In this document: positions 1-5,840 of the stretch, one piece after another | Layout: the number at the start of each line of letters is the position of its first letter | How positions within the stretch are numbered: position 1 is the stretch's first letter | Origin: Armatimonadetes bacterium UBA5419 | GTDB taxonomy: Bacteria > Armatimonadota > UBA10988 | NCBI GenBank assembly: GCA_002409445.1 | Contig: DHNJ01000208.1 | Coordinates: forward strand, 1-5,840 | Length of the DNA: 5,840 nt | Reading direction: 5' to 3' | Position numbers and translations under genes: made by a program | Notes under the pieces: model-generated | Seen by the model: only the letters and a program-made list of their open reading frames with translations | Databases searched by the model: none | Told to the model about the DNA's origin: nothing

Positions 1-236
1 GACCATCGAGCCGGACGAGGATCAGGTGCGGCGCGGTGCCGCCGATCAGCGCGGCGGACGGCGCGACCGGCTCGACGGCCAGGGCGTGGCGCAGGCCGAT
101 GCCCAGCTCGGCCAGGCGGCCGAAGTCGGGCTGCGCCTGCGCGCGCCAGGCGGCCCAGATGGCGTCCTCGGCCCACTGCCCGGGCGGTGGCTGGCGGTCG
201 GGGAAGACCAACAGATCCTCGTCCGGCTCGATGGTC
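1..236. repeat. Perfect 23-base inverted repeat flanking a 190-base segment
   Basis: Bases 1-23 (starting gaccatcgagccgg) are the exact reverse complement of bases 214-236 (ending ccggctcgatggtc). The match ends at base 24/213; whether it extends below base 1 cannot be seen. Both arms lie inside the esterase frame: on the coding strand the 214-236 arm encodes TIEPDED and the 1-23 arm encodes ILVRLDG. Confidence 0.9.
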
Positions 237-1330
237 CAGGCCGGCTCGCGGTAGGCGCTGAGGTCGGTCGCGCCGAAGAGGTGGCGGCCGAAGAAGGCGT
301 AGACCGCTTCGCGGCTCTGTAGGTTGTTGTTGTGCGGCGCCTCGAAGATGACCCAGTCGAGGTTGTCCGGCGCGCCCTGCAGGGCCCAGACCTCCTTGGC
401 GTACGGCCCCTCGACCGTCGGTGTGTTCTTGGTCCAGTCGCCCGTCGCGGCGACCAGCAGCAGCGGCTTGGGCGAGTGGAGGGCGGTGATCTGGACGTTG
501 TCGGTGCCGACCCGCAGGCCCGGGGCGTTCTCGCAGATGCAGCCGCCGGCCATGTGCAGCGAGACCATGACCACCGGCGAGGCGACCAGCGGCCGGTCGT
601 CGACGGCGCAAAGCATGAAGGTCTGCGTCCCGCCGCCGGACTGGCCGGTGACGCCGAGGCGGGTCGGGTCGACCTCGGGCAGGCTACAGACGAAATCGAG
701 CGCGCGCTGGCTGTTGTAGGTCTGCAGGCCGAGCGGCGAGAGGCCGTAGAGGTTGGCGACCGGCTGGTCCTTGCCGAAGGTGTAGTGGTCGAGGCCGAGG
801 CCGGTGTCGAGGTAGCCGATCATGTCGTAGCTGAAGGCGACGGCGCCGAACTTGGCGAAGCTGATCGCGCGCGCAGGTGTGTTCGAGATCTCCGACTGCA
901 CGAAGCGGCCCTCGGCGCCGTGGCCATGGGTGATCAGGACGGCGGGGTATTGGCGGTCCGGCTCGAGCGGGTAGGGGCGGTAGAGGTTGCCGCCGAGGAT
1001 CATGCCGGGGCGGGTCTCGAACCAGACGCGCTCGATGGTGTAGCCGTCGCGGACGATCGGCTCGCCGACGAAGTGCGGCTGCAGCGGCGGGCGCTCGACC
1101 TCGGGCCAGAGTCCGGCGGCGACGAGCATCTGCTCGCGCAGCTCGGCGCGGCGGGCTTGCCAGGCGGCGGCCGAGCCCCAGGGTAGCGGGTGGGTCTCGG
1201 TGTTGATGCCGCGGGCGGGGGCCTGGCGGGCGTCGGTCGGCGGCGGGGCGGTGTGGGTGGGTGTCATAGCTTGTCCCCAGGCGGTCGCCGCCAGCAGGAC
1301 CAGGGCCAACGGGCCGAAGCGGAGGATCAC
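1..1330 (-). CDS. Secreted alpha/beta-hydrolase, acetyl-xylan-esterase-like (3' end beyond window)
   Basis: Reading frame open from a GTG at 1330 to the window edge, 443 codons, no stop, so the C-terminus is missing. The first 20 or so residues are a signal peptide (short basic start, LALVLLAATA core, likely cleavage near AWG-QA), so the enzyme is probably exported. The hydrolase fold follows: ITHGHG at about 133-138 (oxyanion region), the nucleophile elbow GQSGGG with Ser231, a CICENAP segment at 264-270, GDWTKNTP at 297-304 with probable acid Asp298, and APHNNN with probable catalytic His333. This order matches secreted esterases annotated as acetyl xylan esterase or dienelactone-hydrolase-like, which remove acyl groups from polysaccharides or related esters; the substrate cannot be read here. 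Residues from about 355 on form an extra region I do not recognise. GTG is chosen because AGGAG sits 6 bases upstream and it keeps the signal peptide; Met22 would remove it. An in-frame TAG lies 16 codons upstream, so no longer start is possible. The gene follows the dehydrogenase by 48 bases. Confidence 0.9.
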   Translation of the reverse strand, partial: MILRFGPLALVLLAATAWGQAMTPTHTAPPPTDARQAPARGINTETHPLPWGSAAAWQARRAELREQMLVAAGLWPEVERPPLQPHFVGEPIVRDGYTIERVWFETRPGMILGGNLYRPYPLEPDRQYPAVLITHGHGAEGRFVQSEISNTPARAISFAKFGAVAFSYDMIGYLDTGLGLDHYTFGKDQPVANLYGLSPLGLQTYNSQRALDFVCSLPEVDPTRLGVTGQSGGGTQTFMLCAVDDRPLVASPVVMVSLHMAGGCICENAPGLRVGTDNVQITALHSPKPLLLVAATGDWTKNTPTVEGPYAKEVWALQGAPDNLDWVIFEAPHNNNLQSREAVYAFFGRHLFGATDLSAYREPAWTIEPDEDLLVFPDRQPPPGQWAEDAIWAAWRAQAQPDFGRLAELGIGLRHALAVEPVAPSAALIGGTAPHLILVRLDG

Positions 1331-1367
1331 GGCGCGCTCCTGGCCACCGGTTCGCCTCTCGCGCGCC
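1331..1367 (-). promoter_or_regulatory. Possible hairpin covering the esterase start region
   Basis: In the 48-base spacer (1331-1378), minus-strand bases 1367-1361 (GGCGCGC) can pair perfectly with 1337-1331 (GCGCGCC), leaving a 23-base loop. The 3' arm takes up the last G of AGGAG and the whole spacing up to the GTG, so folding could restrain translation of the esterase. Short GC-only stems arise often by chance in such DNA, so this is a tentative call. No U-run follows, so it is not an intrinsic terminator. Confidence 0.25.
1337..1341 (-). promoter_or_regulatory. Ribosome binding site of the esterase gene
   Basis: AGGAG on the minus strand, 6 bases before the GTG at 1330. It is the strongest Shine-Dalgarno match of the window and decides the GTG as the start over the later ATG at codon 22. 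Confidence 0.75.
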
Positions 1368-1378
1368 GAGTCCTGCGC

Positions 1379-4228
1379 CTAGCCCGCGCCGCCGGTGCCG
1401 CGGATGACCTCGACCCAGTGCCGCGCCTGGACGCCGGTGCCGTGGACAATCTGGTGGCGGCAGGAGAAGCCGCAGGCCACCACGGTCGTCTCTGGCCCCG
1501 CGGCGCGCACGGCCGGCAGCAGCCGGTCCTCGGCAACCGCCTGGGCCAGGTCGTAGTGCTCGCGGTCGTAGCCGAACGAGCCGGCCAGCCCGCAGCAGCC
1601 GCAGTCGGCGGTCTGCACGGCCATGTCGGGCACCAGCGCCAGCAGCTCGCGCATCGCGGTCGTGCCGAAGAGCGCCTGTTGGTGGCAGTGGCCATGGACC
1701 AGGACGCGGCGGGTCGGGCTGGCGAAGCGCGGCGCCAGGCGGCCCGCGCGCACCTCGCCGGCCAGCCAGACATCGATCATGTAGATGCCCTCGCGGGCGC
1801 GGGCGCCCAGCGCCTCGTCCTCGATCAGGTCGGGCAGGTCGTCGGTCAGGGCGCTGGCGCAGCTCGGCTCGCAGCAGACGATCGGCACGCCCTCGCGCAG
1901 CCAGACGTCCAGCGCGGCGAGCGTGCGGCCGCCCTCGCGGCGGGCGCGGTCGAGGTCGCCGCGGCTGATCGCCGGGCGCTGGCAGCAGCCGGCGCCGGCG
2001 ACGATGACCTCGTAGCCGCAGCTCTCGAGCAGCTCGACGGCGCTGATGCCGACCTCGGTGTCGTGGTAGCGCAGCCAGGTATCGTCAAAGAGGACCACGC
2101 GGCGGCCGGTCGCCGGCGGCGGGGTGCGCCGGGCGAACCAGCGGCTGAATGGCTCGCGCGCATACGTCGGCAGCGCGCGGCGGGCGTCGAAGCCGAGCAG
2201 CGCCTGGTTCAGCCAGCGGAACGGCCGCGCGGCGACGACGGCGTTGGCCAGCGCCAGCAGCGGGCCGGCGATCCAGCGGGCGATCTGGGGCGCGGCGACG
2301 ACCACGTGGTCCCGCGCGCTGGCGCCCTCGACCGCGCGGCGGGCGGCCAGTGCCTCGGCCTTCAGGCGAGCCAGGTCGACGTTGCTCGGGCACTCGGTCC
2401 GGCAAGCCTTGCAGGCCAAGCAGGTATCGAGGACCGGGGCCAGGGCGAGGTCGCCGATGCTCTCGAAGTGGCCGCTGTTGGCCAGGCGCAGGGCGTTGGC
2501 GCGGGCGCGGGTGCTGAGCGACTCGTCGCGGGTCGCGCGGTAGGTCGGGCACATCGCGCCGGCCAGCGTCGAGCGGCAGGCGCCGACGCCGTTGCACAGC
2601 TCGATCGCGCGGTCGAGGTGCTCCTCGCGCGACCATCGGTACCAGCCGTCGCGGACCTCGGCGCGGTAGGGTGGGCCGAGGCGCAGGTTCTCGTCGATCG
2701 GCGGGCCGGCGACGATCTTGCCCGGGTTCATCAGCCCGCGCGGGTCGAAGATGGCCTTGATCTGGGCGAAGGCGGCCATCAGCTCGGGGCCGAAGAACTG
2801 TTCGAGATAGGCCGAACGCGCCAGCCCGTCGCCATGCTCGCCGGAGATCGAGCCGCCCAGCGAGATGACCAGGGCGAAGGTCTCGTCGGCGATCGCCTTC
2901 AGGCGGGCGATGTCGGCCGGGTCCTTCATGCTGAGGATCGGGCGGACGTGGATCAGCCCGACGCCGGCGTGGGCGTAGAGGGTTGGGCGCGTGTCGTGGC
3001 GGGCGCAGATGGCCAGGACGGCCTCGATGAACTCCGGCAGCACGTCGAGCGGGACGGCGCAGTCCTCGATGCCGGGCATCGGCTTGCGTTCGCCGCGCAT
3101 CGTCGTCATCACGCCGAGCCCGGCCTTGCGCACGGCCCAGAAGCGCTGCTGGCCCGGCGCGTCGGGCAGCTGCGAGACGGCGTAGGCCGCGCCGGAGGCG
3201 AGCAGCGCGGCGCCGACCTCGGCGGCGCGGGCGGCGGCTTCGTCGGCGGTGTCGGCGCAGAACTCGATGCCCAGGACCGCCGCCGGGCTGCCGACCAGCC
3301 AGTCGCAGAGATCCTCGGTCGCCGGGTTGGCGCGAGCCAGGTCGAGGGTGGTCTGGTCGACGATCTCGACCGCCGAGGGCCCCTCGGGCACGACCCGCTG
3401 GACGGTGCGCAGCGCGGTTTCGAGGTCGGCGAAGTGGGCGACGGCCAGCGCGGTGGCCGCGGGCAGCGGCACGACGCCGACCTCGGCCTCGAGCACGGTC
3501 GCCAGGCTGCCCTCGCTGCCGACGATCAGGTGGGCCAGGTTCGGCGTCTCGCCGGTCAGCGCGTCGAGGTTGTAGCCCTGCACGCGGCGGAGGATCTTGG
3601 GGTAGCGCGCGGCGATCTGCGGGCGGACGCGGTCGACGACCTCCATCACCCGCGCGCGCAGCTCGGCGGCCAGCGCGTCGTCGCGGTCGGCGGTGCCGAG
3701 CCAGGTGACGCGGCCGTCGGCCAGGGCGATCTTGACCGCGCGGGTGTGGTGGAGGGTCAAGCCGTAGCGCAGGCTGCGCATGCCCGAGGAGTTGTTGCCG
3801 ATCATCCCGCCCACGCCGGCGCGGTTGCCCGTGGCCGGGTCGGGCGCGAACATCAGCCGGCGCGGGGCCAGTAGCGCGTTGAGGTTGTCGCGGACGAGAC
3901 CCGGTTGCACCCGCGCCCAGCCGCCCGCCTCGTCGACCTCGATCAGCGCGTGCATGTGTCGGCTGACGTCGATCACGCAGGCCGCGCCGACCGCCGAGCC
4001 GCCCAGGCTGGTGCCGCCGGCGCGCGGCAGGATCGGCACGCCGAGGGCGCCGCAGGTGCGCACCGCGGCGACCAGGTCGGCCTCATCCAGCGGGCAGACG
4101 ACCGCGCGGGGGGTGATCTGGTAGAGGCTGGCGTCGGTCGCGTAGACGCCGAGGGTCAGGGGATCGGCGGCCACCTCACCACGCACCGCGGCGCGGAGGG
4201 CGGCTTCGAGAGCGGATGGGCTGGCCAT
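1379..4228 (-). CDS. Fused FAD-linked 2-hydroxyacid dehydrogenase with 4Fe-4S and CCG domains (GlcD-GlcF / YdiJ type)
   Basis: Complete, 949 residues, ATG to TAG. The N-terminal PCMH-type FAD domain (about 37-260) has RAGGTSLGGSAVG (69-81), GNNSSGMRSLRYG (144-156) and IVGSEGSLA (235-243). The FAD-oxidase C-terminal domain (about 262-504) has AHAGVGLIHVRP (419-430), GEHGDGLAR (463-471) and FDPRGLMNPGK (494-504). The iron-sulfur part has Cys545, Cys551 and Cys560-Pro, then Cys603, 606, 609 and 613-Pro. Two CCG domains follow: CC748-749, CC785-786 and Cys790; then Cys848, Cys876, CC878-879, Cys919 and Cys923. In the family a D-2-hydroxyacid (D-lactate, glycolate or D-2-hydroxyglutarate) reduces FAD, and electrons leave through Fe-S to a carrier such as quinone. 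E. coli YdiJ, assigned to D-2-hydroxyglutarate, has this single-chain layout and is somewhat longer. The exact substrate is not decided here. There is no signal peptide or clear membrane span, so it should be cytoplasmic or peripheral. The ATG lies 6 bases after the previous stop, with a weak AGGA 4 bases upstream. All expected metal-binding cysteine groups are present, so the enzyme looks intact. Confidence 0.95.
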   Translation of the reverse strand: MASPSALEAALRAAVRGEVAADPLTLGVYATDASLYQITPRAVVCPLDEADLVAAVRTCGALGVPILPRAGGTSLGGSAVGAACVIDVSRHMHALIEVDEAGGWARVQPGLVRDNLNALLAPRRLMFAPDPATGNRAGVGGMIGNNSSGMRSLRYGLTLHHTRAVKIALADGRVTWLGTADRDDALAAELRARVMEVVDRVRPQIAARYPKILRRVQGYNLDALTGETPNLAHLIVGSEGSLATVLEAEVGVVPLPAATALAVAHFADLETALRTVQRVVPEGPSAVEIVDQTTLDLARANPATEDLCDWLVGSPAAVLGIEFCADTADEAAARAAEVGAALLASGAAYAVSQLPDAPGQQRFWAVRKAGLGVMTTMRGERKPMPGIEDCAVPLDVLPEFIEAVLAICARHDTRPTLYAHAGVGLIHVRPILSMKDPADIARLKAIADETFALVISLGGSISGEHGDGLARSAYLEQFFGPELMAAFAQIKAIFDPRGLMNPGKIVAGPPIDENLRLGPPYRAEVRDGWYRWSREEHLDRAIELCNGVGACRSTLAGAMCPTYRATRDESLSTRARANALRLANSGHFESIGDLALAPVLDTCLACKACRTECPSNVDLARLKAEALAARRAVEGASARDHVVVAAPQIARWIAGPLLALANAVVAARPFRWLNQALLGFDARRALPTYAREPFSRWFARRTPPPATGRRVVLFDDTWLRYHDTEVGISAVELLESCGYEVIVAGAGCCQRPAISRGDLDRARREGGRTLAALDVWLREGVPIVCCEPSCASALTDDLPDLIEDEALGARAREGIYMIDVWLAGEVRAGRLAPRFASPTRRVLVHGHCHQQALFGTTAMRELLALVPDMAVQTADCGCCGLAGSFGYDREHYDLAQAVAEDRLLPAVRAAGPETTVVACGFSCRHQIVHGTGVQARHWVEVIRGTGGAG

Positions 4229-4232
4229 GATG

Positions 4233-4236
4233 TCCT
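4233..4236 (-). promoter_or_regulatory. Weak ribosome binding site of the dehydrogenase gene
   Basis: AGGA on the minus strand, 4 bases before the ATG at 4228. It overlaps the TAG stop of the upstream gene. The short spacing and weak match suggest that re-initiation by ribosomes finishing the upstream gene matters. Confidence 0.45.
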
Positions 4237-5257
4237 AGGGCAGAAGCGTCACCTCCGCCAACCAGACGGTGCCCTCGCCGGGCGGGTTGGCGGTCCCGTG
4301 CGCGCCGAACTGGAGGGCCACCGAGCCGTCCAGGTCGAGGCGGTTGTTGCCGTCTTGGCTCCAGCTGCCCAACTCGAAGGAGTTCAACGGAACTACCACC
4401 GTTTGCCAGGCCATCGAATCGGCCGGCGTGGGCGGCGGCGCGGCCACGACGTACTGCCCGCCCGGCTGCTCCTGCAGCGCGAGCAGCACGCTCACGCCCG
4501 CCGGCAGGTGCGCGCGGTAGGTGATCCGCAGGGAGCGGTAGCTGGCCAGGCTGTCGACCTCGAGCGGGTAGGCGAGGAAGCCGTAGAGGTGGCGCGGGTG
4601 GGCGAAGTCGTAGTCCAGGCGGAGGACCGGGCCGACGTCTGGCTCGGTCTCGTCCAGCGCCGCCCGCATTGTCAGGTCGCCATCGTGCGGGAGCGGCGCG
4701 GCGGCCATCGCCGCGGGGTCGAGGCTCAGCGGCGGCACCCGCAGCGGCTCGTCGCTGGCGCTCAGCGTGGCCTGTTCGAGCCGCGCGTCGGCCGGGCCGT
4801 CGATGACCAGGCCCAGCCAGAGGCTGTCGTAGGTGGTCAGCGAGGGCTCAGCGGTGGGGTCGGCGGAGTAGGCCGTCGGCCGCAGCCCGGCGAGGTCGAG
4901 CCCGGCCTCGAAGGCGCCGTCGGCGAGGTCGATCGGCTGGCCGAGGGCGAACCAGGCGTTGTCGCCGGTGGTCAGCACGGCGGCCAGGCGCGCCGCGTCA
5001 AGCTCGCCATTGCCGCGGCCGCGGGCGATGATCGTCCGCGCCCAGGCCAGGTCGACCGGTGCCATGATGCCCGCCAGCAGCCGGCGCTCGGGGCTGGTCT
5101 TGGTGATCTCGATCGCCGGCACGGCCCCGGCGCCGAGGCGCAGCTCGAAGCCCTGGGGCGGCACGAAGCCAGTCAGTTGGAGCTGCTCCTCGCGGCCGGC
5201 GGCGCCGAGGGCCAGGGCGGCGAGCAGCAGCAGCGGCACGATGTGGTGCGGTCTCAC
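4235..5257 (-). CDS. Secreted protein with two probable beta-sandwich (carbohydrate-binding-like) modules
   Basis: Complete, 340 residues, GTG to TAG. The N-terminus (MRPHH, then a Leu/Ala-rich core to about residue 20, GAAG near the cleavage point) is a signal peptide; there is no lipobox Cys, so it should be released or periplasmic. Residues about 205-340 look like a galactose-binding-type sandwich of the CBM11/CIA30 sort: LRLDYDF (212-218), SYRSLRITYRA (239-249), WQTVVVPLNSFELG (284-297), then a strand-rich end closing on GTVWLAEVTLLP (329-340). The first half (about 25-170) is less clear but ends alike, with YDSLWLGLVIDG (143-154) then LEQATLS, suggesting a diverged second copy. No catalytic motif is seen, so a binding or accessory role is an inference. 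The GTG overlaps the upstream stop as GTGA, and GGAG lies 8 bases before it. A later in-frame GTG (Val7) would shorten the basic start of the signal peptide. I cannot assign a named family with certainty. Confidence 0.85.
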   Translation of the reverse strand: MRPHHIVPLLLLAALALGAAGREEQLQLTGFVPPQGFELRLGAGAVPAIEITKTSPERRLLAGIMAPVDLAWARTIIARGRGNGELDAARLAAVLTTGDNAWFALGQPIDLADGAFEAGLDLAGLRPTAYSADPTAEPSLTTYDSLWLGLVIDGPADARLEQATLSASDEPLRVPPLSLDPAAMAAAPLPHDGDLTMRAALDETEPDVGPVLRLDYDFAHPRHLYGFLAYPLEVDSLASYRSLRITYRAHLPAGVSVLLALQEQPGGQYVVAAPPPTPADSMAWQTVVVPLNSFELGSWSQDGNNRLDLDGSVALQFGAHGTANPPGEGTVWLAEVTLLP

Positions 5258-5840
5258 GGGATGTGCTCCAGGGTCAGGTTGTCGAGCCAGAGGGTGGTCG
5301 CCGTGTCGGCCGTCGAGCTGAACCCGAGCCAGCGCAGCGAGTCCCAGGCGGCATCCATCGGCGGCAGGTCGGTGTACTCACGCGCCGCTCCGCCGTAGGG
5401 GGCGATGGTCAGGCTCCAGGTCGCGGTCTTGTCCGCGCCGACGCCGCTGGCCATGGTCACGCGGACCCACGTGTCGACCGGCAGGCTGCCGACGTCGCGG
5501 CCGCCGGCGGTCAGCTGCTCACCGTCCCAGGCCAGCCGCGGGCCAGGCCGGTACGGCTGCGCGGCGTCGCGCCATTCGACGAAGCCGTGCGCGCCGGCGC
5601 TGACCTTGAGGTCGAAGCTGAAGCGCGTCTGGCCGGAATCGTGGCGCGGGTCCCAGGCGAAGTGCGGGTCGAACTCGTTGACCTGGCCCGGCGCGTCGGT
5701 CAGCCGCAGGCAGCGCGCGCCCCCGGCCGGCCCCGGCTCGGCGACCACGCCGCAGGGCGGGTTCTCGCTGCCCGCGTGGAACGAGGCGCGCGGCACGAGG
5801 CTGCCGACCGCCGCGCTCTCGAAGTCGAGGGCGAAGGTCA
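5254..5840 (-). CDS. C-terminal part of a probable secreted protein ending in a ConA/jelly-roll-like domain (5' end beyond window)
   Basis: Open from the window edge to a TGA at 5256-5254; 194 codons visible. The visible part starts TFALDFESAAVGSL, which reads as the beginning of a domain (a FDFE-x-G-S-L pattern) rather than of a protein: there is no signal peptide and no start with a convincing site. A GTG at 5796 exists, but starting there would remove the first strand of the domain. Features along the domain: NEFDPHFAWDP, FSFDLKVSAGAHGFVEWRDA, WVRVTMASGVG, SLRWLGFSS, and the closing strand TTLWLDNLTLEHIP. From memory, a domain with this WRDA...WLGF...LDNL order is found at the C-terminus of large secreted proteins in Planctomycetota, Verrucomicrobiota and Armatimonadota, often next to beta-helix or glycoside-hydrolase domains. 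The catalytic or main part would lie outside this window, so no reaction can be given. The stop overlaps the next gene's start by 4 bases, which implies coupled translation. Confidence 0.8.
   Translation of the reverse strand, partial: TFALDFESAAVGSLVPRASFHAGSENPPCGVVAEPGPAGGARCLRLTDAPGQVNEFDPHFAWDPRHDSGQTRFSFDLKVSAGAHGFVEWRDAAQPYRPGPRLAWDGEQLTAGGRDVGSLPVDTWVRVTMASGVGADKTATWSLTIAPYGGAAREYTDLPPMDAAWDSLRWLGFSSTADTATTLWLDNLTLEHIP
5266..5269 (-). promoter_or_regulatory. Ribosome binding site of the 340-residue secreted protein
   Basis: GGAG on the minus strand, 8 bases before the GTG at 5257, inside the last codons (Leu-Glu-His) of the upstream gene. Together with the GTGA overlap it supports this start and translational coupling. 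Confidence 0.6.

Noticed and set aside
26..322. A plus-strand open frame across the inverted repeat, possibly a small gene.
   Set aside because: It has the same antisense phase and composition as the other shadows, and the minus strand encodes a coherent hydrolase across it. Its only interest is in the flipped-segment idea reported as a finding.
1331..1378. A terminator or internal promoter in the 48-base spacer before the esterase.
   Set aside because: There is no T-run after the possible stem and no -10/-35-like AT-rich stretch in this uniformly GC-rich spacer.
1327..1773. Other minus-strand open frames inside the dehydrogenase (1327-1773, 1846-2163, 2085-2636).
   Set aside because: They are shifted frames inside a gene with motifs intact from end to end; their translations are Arg/Ala/Pro-rich without recognisable folds.
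1190..3874. A plus-strand open frame of 894 codons opposite the dehydrogenase, with companions in the same phase at 332-1186 and 3905-5398.
   Set aside because: All share one antisense phase relative to the minus-strand genes. They stay open because the sense genes avoid TTA, CTA and TCA codons in GC-rich DNA. The translations are low-complexity Ala/Gly/Arg/Asp/Gln strings without domains, while the minus strand carries clear family motifs.
1379..4228. Missing cysteine in the first iron-sulfur motif (Cys545, 551, 560 only) as a sign of a damaged cluster site.
   Set aside because: As I recall it, single-chain YdiJ-like enzymes commonly show this CNGxGxCR...MCP spacing, and the second motif has all four cysteines, so it looks like a family trait rather than a loss.
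1..5840. tRNA, rRNA, CRISPR array, insertion sequence or attachment site.
   Set aside because: Coding sequence fills the window almost completely; no regularly spaced repeats, transposase motifs or RNA-gene signatures were seen.

Overview
This is a GC-rich (roughly 70% by eye) bacterial window. All four genes I can support lie on the minus strand, so transcription runs from base 5840 towards base 1. Order along transcription: (1) the C-terminal part of a protein ending in a ConA/jelly-roll-like domain (5840-5254, 5' end outside the window); (2) a 340-residue secreted protein of two probable beta-sandwich modules (5257-4235); (3) a 949-residue fused FAD / iron-sulfur / CCG-domain 2-hydroxyacid dehydrogenase of the GlcD-GlcF or YdiJ type (4228-1379); (4) a secreted alpha/beta-hydrolase resembling acetyl-xylan-esterase-type esterases (1330 to beyond base 1, 3' end outside the window).

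The genes are tightly packed: a 4-base stop/start overlap, then a 6-base gap, then a 48-base gap. No gene-free stretch exceeds 50 bases. I see no terminator between genes and no promoter, which is what the interior of one operon would look like. Ribosome binding sites can be pointed to before three of the starts.

The organism cannot be named from this sequence. The esterase type (a GQSGGG elbow followed by a cysteine-bearing CxCENAP segment and GDWTKNTP) and the C-terminal domain in the partial gene (WRDAAQPYR, then WLGFSS...LWLDNLTL) recall secreted proteins of Planctomycetota, Verrucomicrobiota, Armatimonadota and similar polysaccharide-degrading lineages. That is a memory-based inference.

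A working reading is a glycan-use or secreted-protein cluster: two proteins with sugar-binding-like folds and an ester-cleaving enzyme outside the cytoplasm, plus an intracellular flavo-iron-sulfur enzyme that oxidises a 2-hydroxyacid. The link between the dehydrogenase and its neighbours is not obvious from known pathways. The most unusual DNA-level signal is a perfect 23-base inverted repeat (1-23 and 214-236) inside the esterase gene at the very edge of the window. It is either a small invertible segment or a trace of an assembly or library chimera.
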